Source of the DNA: Saccharothrix sp. S26
GTDB taxonomy: Bacteria; Actinomycetota; Actinomycetes; Mycobacteriales; Pseudonocardiaceae
Direction of reading: 5' to 3'
Length of the DNA: 64,000 nt
NCBI RefSeq assembly: GCF_021390395.1
Contig: NZ_JAJUWT010000015.1
Span: 1-64,000 of the forward strand
Within the stretch, counting starts at the first letter, position 1, and each line of letters begins with the position of its first letter. Shown one piece after another: positions 1 to 7,847 of this stretch. Below the pieces are notes generated by a model. That model worked only from the letters and a program-made list of their open reading frames with translations, did no database searches and was not told where the DNA came from. The translations under genes and the position numbers were made by a program.

Positions 1-126
1 CGATCCGGGGAGGCCGCTGCCCCCACCCCCGCGGCCTCCCCGGATCCCGCTCCCACCGACGAGGCGAAGCCAACCCCGGACGCCCCAACCCAGAAGATCG
101 CGCGCCCCCAACCGGCCAAGCGCTGA
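1..126 (+). CDS. C-terminal end of a truncated CDS (41 codons)
   Basis: The frame starting at base 1 stays open to a TGA at 124-126 and gives 41 residues rich in Ala, Pro, Thr and Asp, ending in QPAKR. Such Pro/Ala tails are common at the C-termini of actinobacterial regulatory or membrane proteins, but nothing in this fragment identifies the family; the rest lies outside the window. It is treated as coding because the third positions are almost all G or C and because the stop is followed after nine bases by a 22-bp repeat array, the same arrangement seen behind the aldehyde dehydrogenase gene at 10377. Function unknown. Confidence 0.5.
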   Translation, partial: RSGEAAAPTPAASPDPAPTDEAKPTPDAPTQKIARPQPAKR

Positions 127-134
127 CCCCGCGG

Positions 135-222
135 GAGTCCTACCTTCACGTCGCGCGTGTCCTACGTTCAGAACGCGCGTGTCCTACGTTCAGGACCCCC
201 GAATTCAACGCTCAGGACGCCG
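135..222 (+). repeat. 22-bp tandem repeat array (4 units)
   Basis: Four units at 135-156, 157-178, 179-200 and 201-222, period exactly 22 bp. The best-conserved core is GTCCTACGTTCAG, and unit 157-178 contains the palindrome CGTTCAGAACG; the outer units are degenerate. The array fills the gap between two convergent genes: it starts 9 bp after the TGA at 124-126 and ends one base before the stop triplet of the minus-strand hydrolase at 223. The same family recurs inverted at 10247-10376. No coding role is likely. A 3'-end or transcription-barrier role is inference. Confidence 0.85.
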
Positions 223-933
223 TCACACGCCGGCGCGCCGTCGCCAGTCGAGGACGGCGGCGGCGAACGCGTCCGGCGCTTCGAGCGGGCTCAGGTGACC
301 GACGCCCGGCAGTTCGACGTACTCGCCCTGCCGCAGCGTCGTGGCCAGTTCCCGGGCCAACGCGGGCGGCGTGAGCGAGTCGTGCTCCCCGACCAGCACC
401 AACGCCGGCACGTCGACTCCGGCCAGCACGTCCGTCGAGTCCGGTCGCGCCGCCATCGCCCGCTGCGCCCACACGACCTCCGCCGGGTCCTGGTCGAGGA
501 TCAACTCCCGCACCCGCCCGACCACGGCGTCGTCCGCCGCCGGTCCGAGCAGCCCGCCCACGACCGCGTCCGGCACCCAGCCGAGGCCCTCCGCCTCGAC
601 GCGCGCGGCCATCGTCAGCCGGTTCGCCCGCGCTTCCTCCGTGTCCGCGCCCGCACGCGTGTCGGCCAGCACGAGCCCCGCCACCCGCGACGCGTCACGC
701 CGCAGCACGGCCATCGCCACGTACCCGCCCATTGAGCACCCGCCGAGCACCGCCCGCTCGATCCCATGCTCGTCGAGCAACCGCAGCACGTCGTCCGCAA
801 CTGCCACCAGATCGGGTGAACGATCGCCGCCCCGCTGGTCCGGCGTGATCGGTTTCAGCAGGTCACGGACCCCGTCCCACATCCGTGAGTCGAACGGGAA
901 GGCGTGCAACAGGACGAGCGGAGCGGATTCCAT
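223..933 (-). CDS. Alpha/beta-fold hydrolase
   Basis: A 236-residue alpha/beta hydrolase, about the usual size for the single-domain family. The N-terminal strand and oxyanion turn read LVLLHAFPFDSRMW. The nucleophile elbow is GGCSMGG near residue 68, the acidic residue is in GEHDSLTPP, and the catalytic histidine is in GVGHLSPLEAP near the C-terminus, so the triad is complete. Close relatives are esterases, haloperoxidase-like or 3-oxoadipate enol-lactonase-like enzymes; the substrate cannot be read from sequence. The ATG at 931-933 is used. Its stop abuts a 22-bp repeat array, and it is divergent from the acetyltransferase at 971. Confidence 0.85.
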   Translation of the reverse strand: MESAPLVLLHAFPFDSRMWDGVRDLLKPITPDQRGGDRSPDLVAVADDVLRLLDEHGIERAVLGGCSMGGYVAMAVLRRDASRVAGLVLADTRAGADTEEARANRLTMAARVEAEGLGWVPDAVVGGLLGPAADDAVVGRVRELILDQDPAEVVWAQRAMAARPDSTDVLAGVDVPALVLVGEHDSLTPPALARELATTLRQGEYVELPGVGHLSPLEAPDAFAAAVLDWRRRAGV

Positions 934-958
934 ACCCGGAATTGTCGGACCCCCTCGC

Positions 959-964
959 TAGCTT
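959..964 (+). promoter_or_regulatory. -10 element TAGCTT of a leaderless promoter for the GNAT gene
   Basis: TAGCTT fits the TANNNT pattern and lies 6 nt upstream of the ATG at 971, so transcription would begin at or next to the start codon. There is no purine-rich Shine-Dalgarno sequence in between. No convincing -35 is seen. Confidence 0.35.
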
Positions 965-970
965 CGTCGC

Positions 971-1504
971 ATGACCTCCACCCCGGAACCGGACGGGATG
1001 CGCACCGACCGCCTCCTGCTCAGGCGCGTCGGCCCGGGTGACGTGCGCGCGGCGATCGCGGTGCTGTCCGACCCGGGGGCGAACCGCTATAACCCAGCGG
1101 GGCCACCGTCGGCGGAACAGGTGGCGAAGATGCCGACCGAGTGGCAGGCGCACTGGGCGCGTGACGGCATCGGGTACCGGGCCGTGGAGCTGCCGGAGAC
1201 CGGGGAGGTCATCGGCTTCGGCGGCCTGCGGCACCACGACTTGGACGGCGAGGCGACGTTCAACCTGTTCTACCGCTTCCGCCCCCGGCACTGGGGTCGC
1301 GGCTACGCACCGGAGATGGCGCGCGCGGCCGTCGACTGGGCGGGCCGGGCCCGGCCGGACCGTCCGGTCGTGGTCATCACCGACCCCGACAACGCGCCCT
1401 CCCAGCGCGTGACGGAGAAGCTGGGCTTCGCGCACGTGGGCGGGAGCAGGACCGTCGAGGGTCCGGTGCCGGTCTGGCGTCAGGAGGCCACGATGGTTGC
1501 CTGA
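971..1504 (+). CDS. GNAT family N-acetyltransferase
   Basis: A 177-residue acetyltransferase of the RimJ/RimL-like branch. It opens with RTDRLLLRRVGPGDV, the usual first strand and helix, and carries the acetyl-CoA pyrophosphate-binding turn as HWGRGYAPEMARAA around residues 108-121, followed by NAPSQRVTEKLGF, the conserved Asn/Ser and KxGF region of the fold. Acetyl-CoA is the expected donor; the acceptor is unknown. It lacks a Shine-Dalgarno sequence and may be leaderless. Its 3' end overlaps the convergent hydrolase gene by 25 bp. Confidence 0.88.
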   Translation: MTSTPEPDGMRTDRLLLRRVGPGDVRAAIAVLSDPGANRYNPAGPPSAEQVAKMPTEWQAHWARDGIGYRAVELPETGEVIGFGGLRHHDLDGEATFNLFYRFRPRHWGRGYAPEMARAAVDWAGRARPDRPVVVITDPDNAPSQRVTEKLGFAHVGGSRTVEGPVPVWRQEATMVA

Positions 1505-2235
1505 TACCGCTCGTGGGGGCCGGACCAGGTGCGCGGCAACGGCGTGGGCACCTCGGGCACGGCCGCGGACACGATCGCGTCCAGCACCTCTTCGGTGTGC
1601 CCGACCATGAGGTGCTTGGCGCCGGGGAAGTCGATGACGTCCGCGGTCGGGATGTCCGCGCCGAACCGCCGCCTGGCCTCGGCCGGTGGGAGGTAGGTGT
1701 CGAACTCGGGCACCAGGCACACCACCGGCTTGCCCGACCGCGCCCACGTCCGCAAGTGCTCGGCCTTGCTCCACCGCAGGGGAGGTGAGATCAACACGGT
1801 GCCCTCGACCATCGGCTCGCACCCGTGCATCAGCGCGAGGTCGGTGCCGAAGGACCAGCCGACCAGCCACACCCGGGGCAACCCCCGTTCGGCCGCGAAC
1901 GCCAGGGCGGCAGCGACATCCAGCCGCTCGCCCACGGCGTGGTCGAACGCGCCCTCGCTGCACCCGGCGGCACTGGCCGTGCCCCGCGTGTTGAACCGCA
2001 ACACCGCCAGGCCGGCCAACGCGGGCAACCGCCACGCCGCCTTGCGGTAGAGGTGGGAGTCCATCATCCCGCCGTGCGTCGGCAGGGGGTGCAGCAACAC
2101 CACCGTGGCCACCGGTTGCCGATCGACGGGCAACGCCAACTCCCCGACCAACCCCAACCCATCGACCGTCCGCAACGTCACCGCCTCCCGGCGCGCCGGG
2201 AGCACGGTGTTGGCCTTGATCGGAACCTCACCCAC
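1480..2235 (-). CDS. Alpha/beta hydrolase, dienelactone-hydrolase-like
   Basis: A predicted 251-residue cytosolic hydrolase. After PIKANTVLPARRE it shows the strand and oxyanion stretch VVLLHPLPTHGGMMDS, a FNTRGTASAAG loop, the nucleophile elbow VGWSFGTD and a late histidine in GAKHLMVGH, typical of a conserved actinobacterial family related to dienelactone hydrolases and serine peptidases. The GTG at 2233-2235 is chosen because related proteins as I recall them begin just before PIKANTVLPARR. A longer in-frame extension to 2337 adds 34 atypical residues. Substrate unknown. Convergent overlap with the GNAT gene. Confidence 0.8.
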   Translation of the reverse strand: MGEVPIKANTVLPARREAVTLRTVDGLGLVGELALPVDRQPVATVVLLHPLPTHGGMMDSHLYRKAAWRLPALAGLAVLRFNTRGTASAAGCSEGAFDHAVGERLDVAAALAFAAERGLPRVWLVGWSFGTDLALMHGCEPMVEGTVLISPPLRWSKAEHLRTWARSGKPVVCLVPEFDTYLPPAEARRRFGADIPTADVIDFPGAKHLMVGHTEEVLDAIVSAAVPEVPTPLPRTWSGPHERYQATIVAS

Positions 2236-2677
2236 GACCCCATCGTCCCACCGCGCCGCCAACGCCTGCGTCACCGGCGGCCTGCACTCGCCGCCAACCA
2301 CGACACCTCTCACGGCTGGCCGACCACAAGACACCACAGCGGCCGAGCTTGTGGGGCAGTGGCAGCAGCCGCAACGGGGCGGTGCCAGCAGGGGCAGTGG
2401 TGGAAGGCGGCCGTCGCGACTGCGTGGTGGCAGCGGTCGCCGGCCGGAGGTGGTCTGTCGGTGTGCTGCCTAGCTAGCCGGGCATCGGCTGCCATCGACG
2501 GTTGGCGGGCGGTCGGCGGGCCCTGGGGTTCCCTGCCGGCGATCGGCTGGCCGGATGGTCGGCTGCCCGTCGAACGGGCGGTCCGCTGATCCGCTGGCCG
2601 GGCGTTCGACTGCCCGTCGAACGGGCGTCCAGGCGGCCGATTACCGCCTGATCCGCTGGTCGGGAGATCGGCAAGCC
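2236..2677. other. Intergenic DNA with duplicated short hairpin
   Basis: No convincing gene in 442 bp. Open frames here have repetitive Arg/Gly/Ser composition and no family signature. Visible structure: two copies of GCCCGTCGAACGGGC, a perfect 6-bp stem with loop CGA, at 2565-2579 and 2612-2626, 47 bp apart, embedded in a partial duplication. The segment becomes progressively more repetitive toward the 16-bp array that starts at 2678. The promoter of the hydrolase at 2235 should lie here but no clear TANNNT with a -35 partner is seen. Confidence 0.5.
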
Positions 2678-2947
2678 AGGCGCTCGGCGGACCGGGCGGT
2701 CGGCGGTCGGTGGGCCGGGCGGTCGGCGGTCGGTGGGCCGGGCGGTCGGCGGGTCAGGCGCTCGGCGAACCAGGCGCTCAGCGGACCGAGCGGTCGGCGA
2801 ACCAGGCGGCCGGCGGGCAGTGCGATCGGCGGGCTAGGCGGCCGGCGAGCCGGGCGGTCGGCGGGCAGTGCGATCGGCGGGCCAGGCGGCCGGCGAACCG
2901 GGCGGTCGGCGAACCGGGCGGTCGGCGGGCAGTGCGATCGGCGGACC
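2678..2947. repeat. 16-bp tandem repeat array (14 units plus two 23-bp variants)
   Basis: 270 bp resolve into consecutive units of consensus RGGCGGYCGGCGRRCC with exact 16-bp spacing, except two adjacent 23-bp units at 2694-2716 and 2717-2739 that carry the same 7-bp insertion. Within 2804-2947 three 16-bp variants alternate as a 48-bp higher-order repeat. The array begins 38 bp beyond the stop of the minus-strand gene at 2986. Long frames crossing it are translations of the repeat, not genes. It looks like a variable-number tandem repeat. Confidence 0.85.
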
Positions 2948-2985
2948 GGTGGGGAGGGGTTGGCCGAGTCGGCGGGTACGGAGCG

Positions 2986-3279
2986 TTACCAGCGGCGGGT
3001 GGTGGGGCCTCGGCGGGTTCTCGTGGTCCAGCAGCCCTGGTGCCAGTGGCGGCGGTCTTCGACGGAGCCGTAGTCGGCGGCCGGCCAGGCGACGACGTGG
3101 GCTGTGCCGGGGCGGATCTCGTGGTCGCAGCCCGGGCAGCGGTAGGTCTTGGTGGTGGCGGTGCCGGAGACGGTGCGCACCAGCCACTCGCCGTCCGGGG
3201 CGCTCTCGGCCCGCGCCCAGCCGTGCCCACCGATGGGTGAGGGCTCGGAAGGGCGTTGCGGGCGGTTACGGCGTGGCAC
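2986..3279 (-). CDS. Small zinc-ribbon-like conserved actinobacterial protein
   Basis: A 97-residue protein whose core, TKTYRCPGCDHEIRPGTAH followed by VVAWP, DYGSVEDRRHWHQGCW and a basic tail, matches a conserved actinobacterial family often annotated only as hypothetical or ATP/GTP-binding. Residues CPGC plus HWHQGC supply the ligands expected of a single zinc site (inference). The N-terminal 30 residues are Arg/Pro-rich. The GTG at 3277-3279 begins with PRRNRPQRP, resembling homologues as I recall them; no strong ribosome-binding site is seen. It is divergent from the membrane protein at 3332. Role unknown. Confidence 0.75.
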   Translation of the reverse strand: MPRRNRPQRPSEPSPIGGHGWARAESAPDGEWLVRTVSGTATTKTYRCPGCDHEIRPGTAHVVAWPAADYGSVEDRRHWHQGCWTTRTRRGPTTRRW

Positions 3280-3318
3280 GAGGAACGAGGGTATCCGGGC
3301 TCGCCCTGGGTGATCGCC

Positions 3319-3324
3319 TACGGT
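3319..3324 (+). promoter_or_regulatory. -10 element TACGGT, probable leaderless start
   Basis: TACGGT lies 7 nt before the GTG at 3332 with no Shine-Dalgarno sequence, the spacing of leaderless actinobacterial promoters. The -35 is not recognisable. Confidence 0.35.
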
Positions 3325-3331
3325 CCACTGG

Positions 3332-3748
3332 GTGAGCAAGTGGCAACGGGTCGTATTAACCCTGCTCCTGGTGACCGAAGTGGCCGTGACGCTGCTGCCG
3401 GTGGTGCGCGGGCTGCTGTTCGAGCCGTCACCCCCGCACGTGGTCGCCGGTGACGTGGCACGTCCGATCGTGGCCGAGCGGGACGTGCCGGTCGGCCAGC
3501 CGCGCGGGCTCAGGCAGGGCGTGCTGCTCGGGTCCACGATGTTGCTGCTGGTCACCGCGCTGTCGGCGTTGGCCCCGGTGTGGTTGCGGCCGAGTTCGCG
3601 GACGTGGGTCGTCACGTTCGCGGGCACGCACGTGGCCGCCGCGGGCCTCGGCTGGGTGCACAGCCTGCCGTTGTTGACGTTGCTCGCCGCCGTGTCCGCT
3701 GTTGGGGTGCCCTTGCTGGTGCTGGCACCGCCGCGCCGGGGACAATGA
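3332..3748 (+). CDS. Small integral membrane protein, unknown function
   Basis: A 138-residue protein with about four hydrophobic segments: VVLTLLLVTEVAVTLLPVV near the N-terminus, LLGSTMLLLVTALSALAPV mid-protein, a third around WVVTFAGTHVAAAGLGWV and a fourth LLTLLAAVSAVGVPLLVLA at the C-terminus. The first loop (about residues 27-65) would be extracytoplasmic if the N-terminus is inside. I do not recognise the family. Its TGA overlaps an ATG in front of the zinc-ribbon gene that follows (ATGA), so the two are probably co-transcribed. Confidence 0.7.
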   Translation: MSKWQRVVLTLLLVTEVAVTLLPVVRGLLFEPSPPHVVAGDVARPIVAERDVPVGQPRGLRQGVLLGSTMLLLVTALSALAPVWLRPSSRTWVVTFAGTHVAAAGLGWVHSLPLLTLLAAVSAVGVPLLVLAPPRRGQ

Positions 3749-3753
3749 GCGAC

Positions 3754-3954
3754 GTGCCAACCTACGAATTCCGCTGCAAGGCGTGCGGCTCGACCTTCGA
3801 CGTGAAGCGGTCGATGGACGACGCCTCCGCGCCCGCACCGTGCCCGAACGGCCACGACGACACGGTCAAGCTGCTCTCCATGGCCGGGCTGAGCGGCAAA
3901 GCCGACGCACCCGCGACCGGCGGTGGCTGCTGCGGCGGCGGTTGCTGCGGCTGA
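3754..3954 (+). CDS. FmdB-family zinc ribbon protein
   Basis: A 66-residue protein beginning PTYEFRCKACGSTFDVKRSM, the diagnostic FmdB/regulatory zinc-ribbon start. It has CxxC at CKAC and a second ligand pair in the CPNGH region, followed by VKLLSMAGLSGKA and a Gly/Cys tail GGGCCGGGCCG typical of actinobacterial members. The GTG at 3754 is preferred because the family normally starts at the PTYE segment; an ATG at 3745, overlapping the upstream stop, would add three residues. Function in actinobacteria is not established. Confidence 0.85.
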   Translation: MPTYEFRCKACGSTFDVKRSMDDASAPAPCPNGHDDTVKLLSMAGLSGKADAPATGGGCCGGGCCG

Positions 3955-4012
3955 CCGCACGCCACGACCGCGGCCTGCGCCGCACCACGCGCGGAGCAGG
4001 CCCGGACGTGGC

Positions 4013-4603
4013 TCAGCTGGTGGGTTCCTTCGCCACCAGCGCCTCGGCGACCTTCTTGCCCTGGTCGCAGATCGCGCCGAAGCGGGCCGTCCCGTCGATC
4101 ACGATGATGCCGATCCCGCCACCGGCGTAGTCCATCACCAGCACGCACGACGGCTGCACGGACGTGTCCGTGGTGCGGTCGAAGTAGGTCACCTTCCGGT
4201 CACCCAGGTCGAACTCGCCGTTGCTCTGCTCCAGCGTGATCGCCCGCCCCGCCCGGAACCGCAGCGTCACGCCCACGTCCAGCGACCCGACCGACGTCTG
4301 CCACTTGCACGACTGGTCGAACGTCTTGTCGTAACCGGTCTCCGTCGGCTTGGCGTTCTTGTCCGGCACGTCGTAGGGCAGGTCCTTCCACCCGATCAAC
4401 GCGCAGATGTCCCCGACGTCACCGGTCGGCTCGGAGCGGTCGTCGGACGGGTCCGCGGACCCCGTCGGCGTGGGCTGGGCCGACGTGAACGGCGGGTCGA
4501 CGTCGAGCACCTGCTCCGCCACCGGGGTGCCGTTGACCGTGTACGCGCAGGCGCTCGTCAGACCGAACGCCGCCACCAGGAGCGAGATCACCACACGCCG
4601 CAT
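4013..4603 (-). CDS. DUF3558-type secreted lipoprotein
   Basis: A 196-residue predicted lipoprotein. The signal peptide MRRVVISLLVAAFGLTSAC ends in a lipobox LTSAC with the lipidated Cys at residue 19. A Thr/Pro/Ser-rich linker leads to a domain starting GDICALIGWKDL with later cysteines at QSCKWQ, QPSCVLV and GAICDQG, consistent with the DUF3558 family common in Pseudonocardiales. It is expected on the outer face of the membrane. It starts 60 bp after the stop of the 3-hydroxyacyl-CoA dehydrogenase gene on the same strand. An upstream in-frame ATG at 4642 exists but spoils the signal peptide. Confidence 0.78.
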   Translation of the reverse strand: MRRVVISLLVAAFGLTSACAYTVNGTPVAEQVLDVDPPFTSAQPTPTGSADPSDDRSEPTGDVGDICALIGWKDLPYDVPDKNAKPTETGYDKTFDQSCKWQTSVGSLDVGVTLRFRAGRAITLEQSNGEFDLGDRKVTYFDRTTDTSVQPSCVLVMDYAGGGIGIIVIDGTARFGAICDQGKKVAEALVAKEPTS

Positions 4604-4662
4604 GGTGACCACGATGCCAAACGCCGAAACCCGCCACGCCATCAGCCCGGGCAACGCGGGTC

Positions 4663-6441
4663 TCAGGCCGCGTAGTCGCGGAACCCCTTGCCGGTCTTGC
4701 GACCCAACCGCCCGGCCTTCACCAGGTGCTCCAGCAGCGGCGCTGGTGCGAAGCCCGCCTCGCGGAACTCCAGGTAGAGGGTCCGCTCGATGGCCAGCGA
4801 GACGTCCAGCCCGACCACGTCCAGCAGCTCGAACGGCCCCATCGGCAACGAGCAGCCGACCTTCATCGCGTTGTCGATGTCGTCGGCGGACGCGTAGTGC
4901 GCCTCCAGCATCTTCACCGCGTCGTTGAGGTAGGGGAACAGCAGCGCGTTGACGATGAACCCCGCCCGGTCGCCGCAGTGCACGGGCACCTTGCCCAGGT
5001 CCAGGCACACCCGGCGGGCCGTCGCGACGACGTCGGCCGACGTGGAGATGGTCCCCACGACCTCGACCAGCTTCATCACCTGCGCCGGGTTGAAGAAGTG
5101 CAGGCCGACGACGTCACCGGGGCGCGCGGTCGCGGCGGCGCACTCGATCACCGGCAGGGACGACGTCGTGGTGGCCAGCACCGCGCCCGGCTTGCACACC
5201 TCGTCCAGCGCCTGGAACACCGCCTTCTTGATCGACAGCTCCTCGGCCACGGCCTCGACCACCAGGTCGCAGTCGGCGAGGTCCGCGAAGTCGACCACCG
5301 GCGTCACGCGGGCCAACGCGGCGTCACGGTCCTGCTCCGACAGCTTCCCCCGCGAGACCGCCTTCTCCAACGACTTGCGCACCTTGCCGACGGCCGCGTC
5401 CGCCTTGTCCCGCGACCGGGCCCGCAGCACCACGTCGTACCCGCGCTTGGCGAACACCTCCACGATGCCCGTGGCCATGGTGCCGGTGCCGATCACGCCG
5501 ACCCGCTGCACCTCGCGCGCCGACTCACCCTCCTGAGACGCGACCGGCGTGAGGACGTCCGGCACGACGACCGGCGAGTCCGGCCCGTCGTAGGTGTAGA
5601 AGCCGCGCCCGCTCTTGCGCCCCAGCAGACCCGCCGTGATCATCTGCTTCAGCAGCGGCGCGGGCGCGTGCAGCCGGTTGCGCGACTGGTGGTACATCGT
5701 GTCGAGGATCTCGTACGCGGTGTCCAGGCCGATGAGGTCCAGCACCGCCAGCGGTCCCATGGGGTAGCCGCACCCGTACCGCATGGCCGCGTCGAGGTCT
5801 TCCCTTGTCGCGTAACGGGACTCGTACATCCGCACCGCGTGGTTGAGGTACCCGAACAGCAGCGCGTTGGCGATGAACCCGGCCCGGTCGCCGATGACGA
5901 CCGGCGTCTTGCCGATCCGTTCGGCGAACGCCACCACGTCGGTCACCACGTCCGGCTCGGTGACGACCGTGCGGATCACCTCGACGAGCTTGAGCACCGG
6001 CGCGGGGTTGAAGAAGTGCAGCCCGACGACCTTGCCCGGCCGTCCGGTGTGGACACCGATCTCGGTGATCGACAACGACGACGTGTTCGACGCGAACACC
6101 GTGTCGGGCCCGCAGATCCGGTCCAGCTCGGCGAACACGGCCGCCTTCAGCTCGATCCGCTCGGGCACCGCCTCGATGACGAGGTCGACACCGGCCAGCG
6201 CGTCCAACGACGTGGCGTAGGAGATGCGGGCCAACGTGGCGTCACGTTCGTCCGCCGACAGCTTGCCGCCCGCCACCGCGCGGTCCGTCGAGTGGTCCAG
6301 GTGGCCGCGACCGCGGGCCAGGCCCGCCTCGTCCACGTCCACCGCCACCACAGTGGTGCCGGTCCGGGCGAGGACTTCGGCGATACCGGCGCCCATCGTG
6401 CCGAGACCGACGACACCGACCGTGTCGAACTGGCGCGTCAC
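4663..6441 (-). CDS. 3-hydroxyacyl-CoA dehydrogenase, tandem two-domain form
   Basis: A 592-residue protein made of two complete 3-hydroxyacyl/3-hydroxybutyryl-CoA dehydrogenase units. Each has a Rossmann motif (GVVGLGTMGAGIAE near residue 9 and GVIGTGTMATGIVE near residue 318), a conserved NTSSL/TTSSL segment, the catalytic-histidine region GLHFFNPAP and GLHFFNPAQ, and a C-terminal helical domain with GRKSGRGFYTY or GRKTGKGFRDY. It oxidises 3-hydroxyacyl-CoA with NAD in beta-oxidation or polyhydroxybutyrate/butyrate metabolism. GTG start with GGGAGGTGAGCA just upstream. Tandem duplication is known in actinobacterial homologues. Confidence 0.92.
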   Translation of the reverse strand: MTRQFDTVGVVGLGTMGAGIAEVLARTGTTVVAVDVDEAGLARGRGHLDHSTDRAVAGGKLSADERDATLARISYATSLDALAGVDLVIEAVPERIELKAAVFAELDRICGPDTVFASNTSSLSITEIGVHTGRPGKVVGLHFFNPAPVLKLVEVIRTVVTEPDVVTDVVAFAERIGKTPVVIGDRAGFIANALLFGYLNHAVRMYESRYATREDLDAAMRYGCGYPMGPLAVLDLIGLDTAYEILDTMYHQSRNRLHAPAPLLKQMITAGLLGRKSGRGFYTYDGPDSPVVVPDVLTPVASQEGESAREVQRVGVIGTGTMATGIVEVFAKRGYDVVLRARSRDKADAAVGKVRKSLEKAVSRGKLSEQDRDAALARVTPVVDFADLADCDLVVEAVAEELSIKKAVFQALDEVCKPGAVLATTTSSLPVIECAAATARPGDVVGLHFFNPAQVMKLVEVVGTISTSADVVATARRVCLDLGKVPVHCGDRAGFIVNALLFPYLNDAVKMLEAHYASADDIDNAMKVGCSLPMGPFELLDVVGLDVSLAIERTLYLEFREAGFAPAPLLEHLVKAGRLGRKTGKGFRDYAA

Positions 6442-6576
6442 TGCTCACCTCCCACTCAACGGAGTGGCTACCGGACGGTAACTTGACCGCGACTATCCCA
6501 CGGCCGTCACGCGTCGTTCGCGTGAGCTTCACCATCGGTATCGAGCAAGTGATCGGTCCAGGCGCGCCTCACCAGC

Positions 6577-7224
6577 TCATTCGTCGAACCGCCGCGCGGC
6601 CAGCTCCTCCACCCTCCGCACCGCCTCCGCCGCGTCGGCCCCCGACGCCACGACCTCCACGCGCGCACCGCCCGGCGCGCCCAGGCCCATCAACGCCAAC
6701 ACGCTCTTCGCGTCCGCCGACTCGTCGCCGAACCGCACGTGGACCGACGCGTCCAGCCGGTCCAGCGCCCGCGCCACCAACGCGGCGGGCCGGGCGTGCA
6801 ACCCGACCGAGTTCGTCAACTCCACCTCGGCCCGCACCACGTCCCCGTCCACCACCGACGTCGGCGCGACACCGGACGCGGCCGCCGCCACCTCCGCCAA
6901 CCCGGCCCCGCCCTGCGCCCGCACCGCGGCCGCCACCGCGCCCTCGACCAACGGCGCGTCCACCACGACGACCGACCCCTCCGCCTCCTCGGCCGCCATG
7001 TCGGCCACCATCTTCGCGCTGCCGAGGTCGAACAGGACCACCACACCCGACCCGGAATCGGCCCGCGCGATGGCCTCCCCGACGGCCACGTAGTCCGTGC
7101 CCAGTCCCCCCGTTCCGTCACCGCCGGACGGCACGATCCGCACCGAAGGCGCCATCTGCCCGGCCAGCTCGGCGACCCCCTCGGCCAACTTCCGGCTGTG
7201 CGACACCACCACGAGACCGATCAC
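6577..7224 (-). CDS. dhaM: PTS-dependent dihydroxyacetone kinase phosphotransferase subunit DhaM fused to HPr
   Basis: A 215-residue two-domain protein. Residues 1-120 are the EIIA-mannose-like DhaM domain with the phosphorylatable histidine in VVVSHSRKLAEG (His9) and the GGDG turn. Residues 130-215 are an HPr domain with His143 in GLHARPA. It relays phosphate from PTS enzyme I to the ADP held in DhaL. The E. coli enzyme carries in addition an enzyme-I-like fragment that is absent here. GTG start at 7224 overlaps the dhaL stop (GTGA), so translation is coupled. Confidence 0.93.
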   Translation of the reverse strand: MIGLVVVSHSRKLAEGVAELAGQMAPSVRIVPSGGDGTGGLGTDYVAVGEAIARADSGSGVVVLFDLGSAKMVADMAAEEAEGSVVVVDAPLVEGAVAAAVRAQGGAGLAEVAAAASGVAPTSVVDGDVVRAEVELTNSVGLHARPAALVARALDRLDASVHVRFGDESADAKSVLALMGLGAPGGARVEVVASGADAAEAVRRVEELAARRFDE

Positions 7225-7847
7225 CGCGCGCTCGCCGCCAACGTCCGCAGCAGCAACGCCGTCGACCGCGCGCCCGGGTCGAGGTGCCCGGAACTGCGTT
7301 CACCCAAGTACGACGCACGCCCCTTGCGCGCCACCATCGGCACGGTCGAGTCGGCACCCATCTCGGCCGCGTCGGCCGCCGCCGTCAACACCTCCGCGAC
7401 GCCACCACCGCCGGCCGCCACGGACTCCGCGGCCGCCACCGCGGGCGTGAGCGCGTCCACCATCGTCTTGTCCCCCAACGACGCCTTCCCCCGCGCCACC
7501 ACCCCGTCCAACGCCGCCCGCAACGCCGCCGCCACCGCCGCGCCGTCCAGCGTGGCGACATCACCGACCGATGTCGCCGCGCGCAGGAACGCCGTCCCGT
7601 ACAACGGTCCCGCCGCGCCGCCCACCGTGGAGATCAACGTCGTGGCCGCCAACCTCAACACCCCACCGGGTGACGACGGCACCTCGTCCAACTTGGACAC
7701 CAACGCCGTGAAGCCGCGCGCCAGGTTCTCGCCGTGGTCCCCGTCGCCGATCTCGCGGTCGAGCCGGATCAGCTCCTCGCGGTGCTCGACCACGACCGCC
7801 GCCACCGCCCGCACCGCCTCCGCGACCGACTCCGCCGTGCAGGCCAT
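7221..7847 (-). CDS. dhaL: Dihydroxyacetone kinase ADP-binding subunit DhaL
   Basis: A 208-residue all-helical DhaL. The ADP/Mg-binding signature is LDREIGDGDHGENLARG, with the conserved aspartates, followed by GGAAGPLYGTAFLRAA and GDKTMVDAL, both hallmarks of the subunit. It holds ADP as a bound cofactor that is rephosphorylated by DhaM and transfers phosphate to dihydroxyacetone bound on DhaK. The ATG overlaps the last base of the dhaK stop (TGATG) and its own stop overlaps the dhaM start, giving a tight three-gene operon. Confidence 0.94.
   Translation of the reverse strand: MACTAESVAEAVRAVAAVVVEHREELIRLDREIGDGDHGENLARGFTALVSKLDEVPSSPGGVLRLAATTLISTVGGAAGPLYGTAFLRAATSVGDVATLDGAAVAAALRAALDGVVARGKASLGDKTMVDALTPAVAAAESVAAGGGGVAEVLTAAADAAEMGADSTVPMVARKGRASYLGERSSGHLDPGARSTALLLRTLAASAR

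Noticed and set aside
135-222. A CRISPR array
   Set aside because: Units are strictly 22 bp head to tail with no unique spacers, and there are no cas genes nearby.
2555-3240. Plus-strand Arg/Gly-rich proteins of about 170 residues
   Set aside because: They are translations of the 16-bp tandem repeat in three frames and overlap the conserved small gene on the minus strand.
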